From: Vulcanimicrobiota bacterium
GTDB lineage: Bacteria; Vulcanimicrobiota; Vulcanimicrobiia; Vulcanimicrobiales; Vulcanimicrobiaceae
Direction of reading: 5' to 3'
Length of the DNA stretch: 64,000 bases
Assembly (NCBI GenBank): GCA_013036105.1
Contig: JAAXCX010000002.1
Location: forward strand, 1-64,000
Part shown: positions 52,852 to 61,137 of the stretch, piece after piece
Layout of the letters: every line of letters begins with the position of its first letter
Position numbering within the stretch: the stretch's first letter is position 1
Notes under the pieces: model-generated
What the model saw: the letters and a program-made list of their open reading frames with translations, nothing else
What the model was told of the DNA's origin: nothing
Databases searched by the model: none
Translations under genes and position numbers: made by a program

Positions 52852-54387
52852 CTATAAGTTAGAAACGCCCAGTTTAATGATCTCCGCCATCAGCGCAGCG
52901 CGATTGGGAACTCCAAATTTCTTGAGCACTGCATTTACGTGGTTCTGAATTGTATAATGACTCAAGCCCGTCTGGTCGCAAATCTCGCGCGTCGACTTTC
53001 CTTCGTACACCATCCTGAGCATGCGACGCTCCGCCTTCGTGAGCTTCGGGAGGTTTTCAGGCTCCGGATTACCGGCCTGGAGCTCTTTCGCCAACCAACT
53101 GCGTGGATAGTTCTTCAGCTTTTCTCGTGCGCATTCGAACCACCGTACCTCCTTGGTCAGTTCGTAAAGTCGCAGCGCGACGCGGCCGGCCCGCCAGTCA
53201 TATTGTATACGATCGTACACCTCCCACGCCGCGCGCAGATTCGCCATCGCTGCTCGCCGATTACCGAAATACGTATTAGCGACCCCGGCAGCATAATCGG
53301 CCAGCGCAATGAGTCGCCGATCGTATCGGAAGAGCACTACTGAATCCATAGAATCGCGTAACTCTGAGAACTCGGCCAAAAAAGACCCTGCCTTACTGGA
53401 ATCGGTGGGCGCGTACAACTCAGCGGCCAAGATCAATGCGACACGCTCGACATCGGCGGTCTCCCGCCATCGAACCGTGCGCAGCAGTTCCTCAGCCTCG
53501 CTCAGCTCGTCCTGTGCCCACTGCATCTCACCAATGCATCGGGCCAAATAGGCGCGGTCCAAAAACGTCATCGCTTGCCAAGCGTTCGTGGGAGCAATCT
53601 TACCCGCCATCTTCAAATATCGGAAGCCGTTGAAATAGTCGCCCTGCAACGCGCAGCACCATCCGACCGCTTTGAGAGTTTGAAATTGATGCGCGCGGAA
53701 GTCATCCGTCCACTGCTGTATTCCCGCGCGAGCTTTAACGAACTCCCAACCGGCCGGATCATAGAGCTCGCGAGCCAGCGAAGCCAGCGTACGCAGCGCG
53801 TGAATGCTCTCCTCGATATATGTCTGCGGCGTCGTCTCCAGAAACATCAAGAGATTGCGGAGCAGCTTTGCAGTCTCAGCATAGCGCTCTTCCTGGCTCA
53901 GAAGGCCGCACTCAAGCAAATCGCCTAGGAGTCGCGCATCCGAACTGTTCAGCGCGCGAACGCGACGAAGCTCGGCGCGAGCGCGCTTCAGATCGCGCTC
54001 CTCCAAGAAGCGCCGGCCGCGCAAGTACGGAAGTTCGGCGGGAAAGAACAGGTGGGCTTCACTCTTGGCCGCGCGCGCGAAGAAATCGTCAGACTCCTTG
54101 AAGCGATTACTGCGCGAGTTCGCGGCACCCAGGAGCATGAGTCGCTCGGCTTCATGTGCCTTCTCGGAGAGCGGGTTTAGGGACGTCAGCATGGCGATGG
54201 CGCCCGGATTGTCTAGTAGTTTCAGGTACGTCCGCGATCGCAGGAGCACGGCCTCAACCGGCGCCCTCTTTGCGTGCGCGTCAAAAATCATCGCCGCGTC
54301 GGAAAAGCGCGCCTCGGAAAAGGCGCGCCGCATATCGGAAAACCAGGGCGTGCCCCGTTCCGGGCGAGTGGCGACGACGTTACTCAT
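52852..54387 (-). CDS. TPR-domain LuxR-type transcriptional regulator (cassette 2)
   Basis: 511 aa. Same plan as the protein at 9936: TPR array to about residue 440, then a LuxR/GerE HTH (LTKAERRMLRMVYEGKSTRE then ICDQTGLSHYTIQNHV). Conserved blocks with the paralogue include TLKAVGWC, GDYFNG, RYLKMAGKIAP, FLDRAYLARC, QDELSEAE and VLFRYDRRL. It is preceded by its own lipoprotein-peptide gene (54441-54614) with a hairpin between. It is followed, on the same strand, by the secreted protease operon, which is its plausible target. Confidence 0.85.
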   Translation of the reverse strand: MSNVVATRPERGTPWFSDMRRAFSEARFSDAAMIFDAHAKRAPVEAVLLRSRTYLKLLDNPGAIAMLTSLNPLSEKAHEAERLMLLGAANSRSNRFKESDDFFARAAKSEAHLFFPAELPYLRGRRFLEERDLKRARAELRRVRALNSSDARLLGDLLECGLLSQEERYAETAKLLRNLLMFLETTPQTYIEESIHALRTLASLARELYDPAGWEFVKARAGIQQWTDDFRAHQFQTLKAVGWCCALQGDYFNGFRYLKMAGKIAPTNAWQAMTFLDRAYLARCIGEMQWAQDELSEAEELLRTVRWRETADVERVALILAAELYAPTDSSKAGSFLAEFSELRDSMDSVVLFRYDRRLIALADYAAGVANTYFGNRRAAMANLRAAWEVYDRIQYDWRAGRVALRLYELTKEVRWFECAREKLKNYPRSWLAKELQAGNPEPENLPKLTKAERRMLRMVYEGKSTREICDQTGLSHYTIQNHVNAVLKKFGVPNRAALMAEIIKLGVSNL

Positions 54388-54402
54388 AGCTCAAAAAAGT
54401 TA

Positions 54403-54431
54403 GGGTAGCGGGTCACTTGGACCCGCTACCC
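54403..54431 (-). terminator. Hairpin with T-run between peptide and regulator genes (cassette 2)
   Basis: Perfect 12-base arms (GGGTAGCGGGTC / GACCCGCTACCC) around a 5-base loop. On the minus strand TAACTTTTTT follows, so this looks like a rho-independent terminator or attenuator between the peptide and the regulator. The counterpart at 11475-11502 shares the arm core GCGGGTC/GACCCGC. Confidence 0.75.
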
Positions 54432-54440
54432 TCTATTAGA

Positions 54441-54614
54441 CTAGCAGTGGCCCGGCAAGGTTCCACCGTCGTCGCCGGGCGGTGGAGGCGAGTCGACGAT
54501 GCATTGAGGCGTGATTCGCGGCAGGAGAGTCTGCCTGGCGGTGGGGCTAGTGCAGGCCGTTAGGCCGGATCCCAGCGCGAGAGCGACTAGGGCGACCGAT
54601 AGTAGCTTGATCAT
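54441..54614 (-). CDS. Small lipoprotein peptide, candidate signalling peptide (cassette 2)
   Basis: 57 aa, too short for many gene callers. ATG at 54614, with a hydrophobic signal ending in LGSGLTAC (lipobox, Cys21), a short linker and C-terminal PPPPGDDGGTLPGHC. Both ends match the peptide at 11513-11704 (LGSGL-A-C-T-S and DDGG-TLPG). This implies that the peptide family has two conserved parts and is tied to the TPR-LuxR genes. Export and lipidation are expected from the sequence; signalling is inference. Confidence 0.75.
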   Translation of the reverse strand: MIKLLSVALVALALGSGLTACTSPTARQTLLPRITPQCIVDSPPPPGDDGGTLPGHC

Positions 54615-54653
54615 GTGCGTAGGACTCCTTCAGCCCAAAAATGGGCTCAGTGA

Positions 54654-54673
54654 GCTAGCTGAAATCAGCTAGC
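54654..54673. repeat. Perfect 20-bp palindromic repeat in leader of peptide gene 2
   Basis: GCTAGCTGA-AA-TCAGCTAGC: 9-base perfect arms and a 2-base spacer, 40 bases upstream of the peptide ATG. A second hairpin (AGCCCAAAAATGGGCT) lies at about 54631-54646. It parallels the leader of peptide gene 1. Confidence 0.6.
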
Positions 54674-54733
54674 AAGGCGAAGGTAATCCTCGACGTGATG
54701 GGGTCCCTACAAGTTAACGGAAAAGCCGCAAAT

Positions 54734-54751
54734 CTAGCTGGAAAGGGCTAG
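54734..54751. promoter_or_regulatory. 18-bp semi-palindromic element, copy 4
   Basis: CTAGCTGGAAAGGGCTAG, the best palindrome of the four copies. Located between the divergent peptide gene 2 (54614) and the small Cys protein gene (54813). It lies 61 bases from the leader palindrome, similar to copies 1 and 2 (58-67). On the minus strand TAGATT at its edge could serve as a -10 box. Confidence 0.6.
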
Positions 54752-54812
54752 CCAGGTAGCCGCCGAAAACATGCGGCCCTTCAGGGCTGGCTGAAAAGCG
54801 AGGTGAACGGCC

Positions 54813-54980
54813 ATGGCGCAGAGCTACAAACCGGGCGAAACCGTGCCGCGGGACGGCACCGTTGAGTGCACTCAGTACCCCGGCACTCTGGATAAGGTAA
54901 AAAAGGGGACGAAATTCGCGCCTTGTGATCACTGGCGCGACCACCACGGCAAAGATTGCACGTGGCAATACGTCGACTAG
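54813..54980 (+). CDS. Small Cys/His-rich protein (YjzC-like)
   Basis: 55 aa with a GAGGTGA ribosome site nine bases before the ATG. Pattern KPGETVPRDGTVECTQ, FAPCDHWRDHHGKDC, TWQYVD resembles small zinc-ribbon YjzC-like proteins, with Cys and His as possible metal ligands. Divergent from peptide gene 2 and downstream of copy 4 of the 18-bp element, so it may be controlled with it. Cytoplasmic, function unknown. Confidence 0.65.
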   Translation: MAQSYKPGETVPRDGTVECTQYPGTLDKVKKGTKFAPCDHWRDHHGKDCTWQYVD

Positions 54981-55143
54981 CCGATTACGCTTCCGTTTCT
55001 ATACGATCGCGATACCGTTGAAGCTGCCGTGTCCATGCGTTGCGCGTTCCTTAAAACGGAGAGTTTGGACTACAGGCCGTGCATAATGCGCATGCACGCG
55101 CGTAATCGCGCTTTTTTAACTTCTCGACGACTTGGAGAAATTG

Positions 55144-55527
55144 ATGAACGGTTTTGTCCGCTACTTTAACATCCTCGCGGATGTGCGATCAGCGAATACT
55201 GCAAAGGACATCGCGCCACCAGCTCCCGGGGCGCCTTCTGTTTCCTGGCTACCCCAATGGCTAGCGCTCGTTGCTGGCGTCATCGTTCAACCATTCTTCG
55301 CCGCTTATCAGAAAAACGGAAGTTGGGATGTGCACGGGGTGTGGGGCTGGCTGGTCGCGGCAGTCATCATCGCAATGGTCGTCTTTCCAGCGGTCTATCG
55401 TAACGCGTTCGATCCGACTAAACCGCTTTTCATCCAGATCATCCCGATTTTTACGGCCGGACTAGGATGGAACACGTTGTTTTCAGCTGCCGTGCACGCA
55501 GCATCGGGAAGCTCTACACCACCCTAA
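55144..55527 (+). CDS. Small membrane protein upstream of metacaspase
   Basis: 127 aa from the ATG at 55144 (GGAG seven bases upstream; an in-frame TTG lies at 55132). About three hydrophobic helices (around 40-55, 68-86 and 95-115) and a Pro-rich N-terminal loop. It precedes the metacaspase gene by 19 bases, so it is in the same transcript. Metacaspase-linked membrane proteins can be effectors released by cleavage; not shown here. Confidence 0.6.
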   Translation: MNGFVRYFNILADVRSANTAKDIAPPAPGAPSVSWLPQWLALVAGVIVQPFFAAYQKNGSWDVHGVWGWLVAAVIIAMVVFPAVYRNAFDPTKPLFIQIIPIFTAGLGWNTLFSAAVHAASGSSTPP

Positions 55528-55546
55528 CCCGCCAAAAAAAGAACAT

Positions 55547-56377
55547 ATGAAAAAAGCGTTACTCGTTGGCATAAATAACTATCCGGACCCGCAAAACCAG
55601 CTCAACGGATGCGTAAACGACGTTAATCATGTTAGGGATATCCTGGTTAATGATGCCGGATACACCGCCGGATCCATCGTTACGCTGATCGATGCCGCAG
55701 CAACCACTTCTACAATCACCAACGCCCTCAGAACTCTTGTGAGCGGTGCAGCAAGTGGTGACCGCCTAACATTTTTCTATAGCGGTCACGGAGCTCCGGT
55801 ACCAGAAACTGACTCCTCCGGGAACACGATCGCCATACACGATGCAATGTGTCCATATGACTTCGATTGGACCGATGCGCATGCGATCCGCGATGTCGAT
55901 TTCACTAGGTTGTTTGGGAACATCCCGGGCGGAGCAAAACTCTCCTGGCTTTCGGACTCATGCTATGCCGGCGGATACGCCAAACTCTTCGCGCTTCTCC
56001 TCGGGCAGCCAACCGCCCTGATCAAAACCATTCCGCCGCCGCCAAACATTCACGCGCAAATCGTCCAATTTCAACAGCGCCATGAAGCAGTAACCACGCA
56101 CTTTAAAGACATCGCGCAAACGCTAAAAAATGTCGCTTTCCTAGCTGCGTGCGGTGCATCCCAAGAATCGTCTGACGCACAGTGGTCCGATGGGTCATGG
56201 GATGGGGTGTTTACATACTATTTATCCGACCAATACAGCCACAGCGCTGGAAACGCCAAAAGCGCGCAGCAAATTGTCACCGATCTCAATTCCGCGATCC
56301 AGCAAGCTAACCGATTCAGCCAACGACCTGAGCTACACGGTGATCCGGCACTGGCAAGCAGTCCCGTCTTCCAATAG
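55547..56377 (+). CDS. Metacaspase-type (C14) cysteine peptidase
   Basis: 276 aa. Catalytic dyad: His81 in FYSGHG and Cys139 in SDSCYAGG. N-terminal strand KKALLVGINNYP is the usual C14 start. No signal peptide, so cytosolic. The second part has QEIVTDLN-type helices without a second domain. Bacterial metacaspases occur in abortive-infection systems or in developmental lysis. The upstream membrane protein could be its target or anchor. Confidence 0.88.
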   Translation: MKKALLVGINNYPDPQNQLNGCVNDVNHVRDILVNDAGYTAGSIVTLIDAAATTSTITNALRTLVSGAASGDRLTFFYSGHGAPVPETDSSGNTIAIHDAMCPYDFDWTDAHAIRDVDFTRLFGNIPGGAKLSWLSDSCYAGGYAKLFALLLGQPTALIKTIPPPPNIHAQIVQFQQRHEAVTTHFKDIAQTLKNVAFLAACGASQESSDAQWSDGSWDGVFTYYLSDQYSHSAGNAKSAQQIVTDLNSAIQQANRFSQRPELHGDPALASSPVFQ

Positions 56378-56496
56378 ATGCTGAGCCCTCGCCGGTCCTG
56401 GAGCTTCATGCGCATGCCGCATTATTTCAGACGCCGTTCTTTTAGGAACTAGCAATTTTTCCAATAGTCGCCCAGGGTTTTTAACGGAGCAAACAA

Positions 56497-57732
56497 TTGA
56501 AGTATTCGCACACAATCTTCCTCCTCACAGTCTTAGCAGCAATACCCTCGATCGCCGCAGCAACGTCATATGACGTAGCGTCTACGACGGTGACTAGGGC
56601 ACAGGCGTATGGTCCGGACACGATAACCTTTTATGGATTTAATCCGCTGAGGTGGATCCCAAGCATCAAAGCCTCGGTCACCGTCTCGGCGGCGCCGACG
56701 CCGCCGCCGTCGGTACTTCCCCCGAGCTCTTCAGGCACGAAGGGCTTTGTGGGTCCGCTCAACACGGTCAAAGAGATTGATGCGGCACTCAAGAGTATTG
56801 AACTCCAAAGCATTCCAAGCGCTCGACGCTCCGTCGAGCCGGCAGCCTCCGACCTTGACGCGCTCGTTAATGATGCGCCGGATAACGCCGCAAAGAATGC
56901 TGTACAGGACCCTGCCGTTCACACGGCAGGCATTGCGTTCCGCCATTTGCTCGACACCGATCGTCCATTGTTAGTCGAAATCGCGGACGACATTCCGAAG
57001 GCGGCTGGCGGAACCGAAGCCGAAAAGCAAAGCCTCCTCAAGCGGGTATCCGAAGCCTCAAACACGATCGATGGACTCCTCACAAGTTATCCGTTTTTCG
57101 TTCGAGCGCCGGATAAATTTTTTGTTGCCCAGGATTTTGAATCATCCTACGAGGCGAACTGCGGTGGCCTGCTAGCCGGCAGTAGCAGCACCGTCGTGAC
57201 GCTAACATTAACCAGCCGAACCGATTCGAAAACAACCAAGTTGGATGACGTGACGGTGCAATGCTTATCACGAATAGCGGTCACGGGCGGCTTCATCTTC
57301 AGTTCACTTCCGCAACGCACATTTACGGCGATCGGAGCAAATAGTGCGCTCCCAAGTCCAGCCCCGGGAGCGCCGACGCCACCACCGGCAACCATTCAGC
57401 AATCCGTTTCATCCTCTGTGCGACCGGTCCCATTTGCCTTTGTAAACGTATCCATGTCGCAGAGATGCCTTGAGCACTGCTGGTTCGCATCATTTGGCGC
57501 AGGCGTTAATAGTGGATCGGCATCGGGTTCCACGACGGTAGATTTCGCGACAGGCGCAACCTACAGCTTGTTCCGCTATCTCTTTTTGAGTGTGGGCGCG
57601 CACCTCGGACAAGTGAACTACCTAGCCAACGGATATTCACCAAACGGCCCAATCGCCGCCGGTGCCACTGTTCCCACGCTTACGCGGTCACAGATTGGCG
57701 CTTTTCTTGGAATAACGTTTGGCTCGCACTAA
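56497..57732 (+). CDS. Secreted/outer-membrane beta-rich protein
   Basis: 411 aa from a TTG with GGAG upstream. Signal (HTIFLLTVLAAIPSIAAA). Pro-rich linker PTPPPSVLPP near 70 and another APGAPTPPP near 295. Helical segment with regular Ala/Leu, then a C-terminal beta-rich domain ending in aromatic-alternating strands (SQIGAFLGITFGSH), as in outer-membrane barrels. Comes 120 bases after the metacaspase; a link is uncertain. No family recognised. Confidence 0.6.
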   Translation: MKYSHTIFLLTVLAAIPSIAAATSYDVASTTVTRAQAYGPDTITFYGFNPLRWIPSIKASVTVSAAPTPPPSVLPPSSSGTKGFVGPLNTVKEIDAALKSIELQSIPSARRSVEPAASDLDALVNDAPDNAAKNAVQDPAVHTAGIAFRHLLDTDRPLLVEIADDIPKAAGGTEAEKQSLLKRVSEASNTIDGLLTSYPFFVRAPDKFFVAQDFESSYEANCGGLLAGSSSTVVTLTLTSRTDSKTTKLDDVTVQCLSRIAVTGGFIFSSLPQRTFTAIGANSALPSPAPGAPTPPPATIQQSVSSSVRPVPFAFVNVSMSQRCLEHCWFASFGAGVNSGSASGSTTVDFATGATYSLFRYLFLSVGAHLGQVNYLANGYSPNGPIAAGATVPTLTRSQIGAFLGITFGSH

Positions 57733-57761
57733 AGTAACCGTTAGGTAATAAGGGACGCGAT

Positions 57762-58769
57762 ATGCCAATCGTTAACGCCCATAGTTTCCTGGTTCATCCC
57801 GGAAAGAACGACGAGGACCAAATCGAGATAGGCGGTGTAGCGATACGCCCCGGCAACCGCGTGTTTACTATGCTTTCCGCCCTTTACGAGCAGGCTGACG
57901 ATGAGTGCGACATCGACATCGTGTTCCGTCATAAAAACGGCGTGCAGCAGAATGATTGCCGCGACCTTGTGGTGGCGTATGCGCAGGATCCAAATATCGA
58001 AAACGGAAGGGCCATCGCCGACCGCCTCCAGCGAGTGACAACGCATCGCTCGGGCTTGGGATTGTTTTTTCTCGTAGTCGGCGATGATGCTACAAAACTG
58101 CTTATGGTTTCACGCTTTCCGGCCGACCAGGGCGTGGTTGCGCAAGAGCTCGATCGGCGCCGCCTGGAAGTAGAATTTATCGAACGAGTCTTCATGAAAA
58201 ACGCGCGGGCGTACAAATCAGCGATATATGCGGGGCCTGCCGTGGCGGGTGGGTTTTGGCAAGGCCACGCTGTCGACAAACAGATAAATGAGGTTCGGGA
58301 ACTATCTGACTATTGGATCGGCGAATTCCTTGATTCGGAGTTGGCGACGACCGGTCCAGCGGCCACAAAACGCCTCGCAGTGGCTTTCCGAGAAGCGATA
58401 AAAGCAACAACTGATGCCGGTGTGCGCGACGAGCTCATGGCTGGCGCACGGCTCGCACGCGGCTATGGAGGTCGCATGGTAAGCGCGCGGCGGCTTAGCG
58501 CGAATCTCGGCTTAAGCCCGGAGACGATCGAAACGCTTACGCGGCGAATGCCAAGGCCCGAACTCTTCAATGAGCAATTTCGCTTCAATCGAGAAGAGTT
58601 TGATAAACATGTCATGTATCGTTCGGTCGAGCTCAATAACGGCGCCGTCTTAACCGCAGAAAATGCTCGCTTCGATGAGATTTTCCACAAGGAAGATATT
58701 AGCGAGACTGAGGCCGAGTACTCGACTATCGGCAGCGTCGTCACAGACCGGCTCAAGAAAACGCCATGA
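57762..58769 (+). CDS. Nucleoid-associated (NdpA/YejK-like) protein
   Basis: 335 aa. N-terminal part (IRPGNRVFTMLSALYEQAD...) and the second half (FEEVF-like EFIERVFMKNARAYKSAIY, then helices) resemble the 37-kDa nucleoid-associated family, though the match is partial. It ends with ATGA shared with the next gene, a RelA/SpoT-type synthetase, so the two form a coupled module. The likely role is a DNA- or ligand-binding partner; not certain. Confidence 0.5.
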   Translation: MPIVNAHSFLVHPGKNDEDQIEIGGVAIRPGNRVFTMLSALYEQADDECDIDIVFRHKNGVQQNDCRDLVVAYAQDPNIENGRAIADRLQRVTTHRSGLGLFFLVVGDDATKLLMVSRFPADQGVVAQELDRRRLEVEFIERVFMKNARAYKSAIYAGPAVAGGFWQGHAVDKQINEVRELSDYWIGEFLDSELATTGPAATKRLAVAFREAIKATTDAGVRDELMAGARLARGYGGRMVSARRLSANLGLSPETIETLTRRMPRPELFNEQFRFNREEFDKHVMYRSVELNNGAVLTAENARFDEIFHKEDISETEAEYSTIGSVVTDRLKKTP

Positions 58770-59374
58770 ACGAGGAACTCCTCCACGAATACCGGCGGAT
58801 GCACGAGACCGTTCTGTCCCCGATTGCCAAGCGGCTGGAAGATCTGATACGGGGACACGTAGCTGAGGCAGCGCACATCGACCGCGTCGTAGCGCGAGCA
58901 AAGAATCCCGAGCGATTCGTCGCAAAGGCCGGCAAGACCGACGCAACCGGAAAATCGCGCTATCCGGAGCCGCTTATCCAAATACAAGACATAATCGGAG
59001 CACGAGTCATCGTGTACTACAAGTGCGACGTCGCGCCGACCGAAGCGATAATCCTTAATTATTTTCGACCTATCGAACTGCAGACGATCGTTCCCGATTC
59101 GGAATGGTCTTTTGGCTATTTCGGTCGTCACTTCATAATGGCGCTTCCGAAAGATGCTATCCCCGGGGACATTGACATCGAAGGCGCGCCGGCGTTCTTT
59201 GAACTACAAATCAAGACGCTTTTTCAGCACGCGTGGTCTGAAGCCGAACATGACCTGGGCTACAAAACACCCGAAGAGCTCAGCGCTGATCATCAACGGC
59301 AGCTAGCTTACACATCCGCGCAAGCATGGGGAGCGGATGAAATGTTTGAACGACTCGTCGCAGAACTTGCCTAG
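58766..59374 (+). CDS. RelA/SpoT-type (p)ppGpp synthetase domain protein
   Basis: 202 aa. The synthetase domain: RFVAKAGKT...YPEPLIQIQD, IIGARVIVYYKCD (75-87), then FELQIKTLFQHAWSEAEH DLGYK (145-167) with the Glu and substrate-binding basic residues of this fold. No HD hydrolase or regulatory TGS/ACT domain, so it is a small stand-alone synthetase. These make (p)ppGpp or ppApp, or act as toxins (toxSAS). Translationally coupled (ATGA overlap) to the preceding NdpA-like gene. Confidence 0.8.
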   Translation: MNEELLHEYRRMHETVLSPIAKRLEDLIRGHVAEAAHIDRVVARAKNPERFVAKAGKTDATGKSRYPEPLIQIQDIIGARVIVYYKCDVAPTEAIILNYFRPIELQTIVPDSEWSFGYFGRHFIMALPKDAIPGDIDIEGAPAFFELQIKTLFQHAWSEAEHDLGYKTPEELSADHQRQLAYTSAQAWGADEMFERLVAELA

Positions 59375-59622
59375 CGCGCCGTCGCCAAAAAAGAGTCGGG
59401 TTAGCGCTTTTATTCGGTTTCGATAGACTCCGCCATTTTCTACGCGGCACGACTATTTGCTCGCGTCTTGGGCCCGGATCTGTTTCCGCGATCGTGCGCC
59501 CAAGGGCGTACGTACGGAGCCGCCGTCGAATTCACTCGTACGCAAGCCCTCTTCCGGGAAGTGAACCGCGGTAGGTCATGGAAATGCGCATTCGGCGGTC
59601 AGCATCCAAGAGGAGGGCTCAG

Positions 59623-60342
59623 ATGAAAATTCACTCGATTCGACGCGAAATTCAAATCCTGCGCGTCTACGCTCTGCTTAGCACGGTCGCGACCGGCGCT
59701 TTTCTGCTAGGCGCCGTACACGAAGCGAAAAACGTCTCATTTGACACGATTACGTTGCATCGAATCAACGTGGTCGACCGCGCAGGAAAGCTCGCCATGA
59801 TCATCACCGATCACGACGACTTCCCGCCACCGGTGATCAATGGCAAGCCGGCGAAGCGCATGGGTGGCAATGATTCCAACGGCATTGTCTTCTACAACCA
59901 ACTGGGCAATGAACAGGGCGCATTGGCATGGGACGGCCGCATCGCGAAGGATGGAAGCTTTCAATCTAGCTCGACCCTTTCGTACGACTCGGTGAAGACT
60001 GACCAGCTGCTGCAAGTAAACGACGCTAACGATAACGGCCACCAGAATGCATATATGATCGGCTGGAATGAGCCCGACTGGACCACGCCGGAATACCAGC
60101 GGTTCATCTCTGAGTGGCACGCGGCGACGACAGATGCTCAAAAGCGAGCCGTGCGCGCGAAATATCCAAATGAGCGAATTCTGCAGCGATTCTTCTTCGG
60201 ATATGACAATGATAAATCACGGATCACGCTGCACGACGCCACCGGAAGGCCGCGCATCAATATGTTCGTTGCCAACGACGGCCAGGCGAAACTGCAGTTC
60301 CTAGACGCCGACGGCAAGGTCACATACCAAGTCCCTCAGTAA
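59623..60342 (+). CDS. Membrane-anchored hypothetical protein
   Basis: 239 aa from an ATG preceded by GAGGAGGG. One N-terminal hydrophobic helix (about 12-30, LRVYALLSTVATGAFLLGAV) anchors a beta-rich soluble domain with repeated hydrophobic-aromatic segments (IVFYNQLGNEQGALAWDG, RPRINMFVANDGQAKLQFLD). The helix is likely a signal anchor facing the periplasm. No family recognised. A 250-base gap (59375-59622) before it shows no gene. Confidence 0.6.
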   Translation: MKIHSIRREIQILRVYALLSTVATGAFLLGAVHEAKNVSFDTITLHRINVVDRAGKLAMIITDHDDFPPPVINGKPAKRMGGNDSNGIVFYNQLGNEQGALAWDGRIAKDGSFQSSSTLSYDSVKTDQLLQVNDANDNGHQNAYMIGWNEPDWTTPEYQRFISEWHAATTDAQKRAVRAKYPNERILQRFFFGYDNDKSRITLHDATGRPRINMFVANDGQAKLQFLDADGKVTYQVPQ

Positions 60343-60360
60343 CAAACCGAAGGAGCCGTC

Positions 60361-61137
60361 TTGTCCGTCCAGCGCATCAACGAAATATTTCCAACGGTCG
60401 AAAGCCTCGAAAGTGCTTCGCTGTACGATCTCGCTGCGTTCGTCTTGAATCATCTGAACGCGCAGCAGACGCGGGGATTCCATATCGCAAACGTTGTGAC
60501 ACTCGGCGATGCGTACATCGATGACAATCAGGCACCGGGGCCGCCGCACGAACGGAGGGATCGGGCGCGCCGCGTGATCGCCGAAGCCATCGGGTACCTG
60601 ATCTCTCAGAATTTCGTCGCTCCGGACGGCGAACGCGGTGTGAGCCACGGACTGTTCGTCACCCGTTTAGGCCGGACGATACGCACCCGACAAGACTTCA
60701 GCTCGTACGCGCGAGCCGGGCTGCTCCCGCGAGATTTGCTGCGCGCTGACCTCGCCGAGATTGCTACGCCCCTGTTTCTCGCCGGCAGATACGATGATGC
60801 GGTCAGCGCTGCGTTCAAACGAGTCGAAATCGCCGTCCGAGAACTCGGCAAGTTCAGCAATGAGGATTACGGCGTCACCCTGATGCGCAAAGCGTTCGGC
60901 GAGAACGGCTCAATGACGGACACAAACGCGGTCAAGTCGGAGCGCGTGGCGCTCTCCAACCTGTTCGCCGGCGCGATAGGCTACTTCAAAAACCCCCTGA
61001 GCCACCGCGACCTCGGCATCGACGACGCCCGCTTGGCGGCATCGCGCATTCTCTTCGCAAACGAACTTATCGCGATAGCGGTCCTTCAATATCGCACGCT
61101 GCACCAGGATGAAGTCGCGGCCGCGACGCCCTTATGA
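60361..61137 (+). CDS. TIGR02391 family (HEPN-like) protein
   Basis: 258 aa from a TTG with AAGGAG upstream. The C-terminal half carries the TIGR02391 pattern: GVTLMRKAFG, SMTDTNAVKSERVALSNLF and GAIGYFKNPLSHRD. It has the RNxxxH-free variant of the HEPN-like fold. These proteins are helical and appear in defence and mobile-element neighbourhoods. ATGA overlap with the next gene makes it the first in a coupled three-gene unit ending in TcmP. Confidence 0.75.
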   Translation: MSVQRINEIFPTVESLESASLYDLAAFVLNHLNAQQTRGFHIANVVTLGDAYIDDNQAPGPPHERRDRARRVIAEAIGYLISQNFVAPDGERGVSHGLFVTRLGRTIRTRQDFSSYARAGLLPRDLLRADLAEIATPLFLAGRYDDAVSAAFKRVEIAVRELGKFSNEDYGVTLMRKAFGENGSMTDTNAVKSERVALSNLFAGAIGYFKNPLSHRDLGIDDARLAASRILFANELIAIAVLQYRTLHQDEVAAATPL

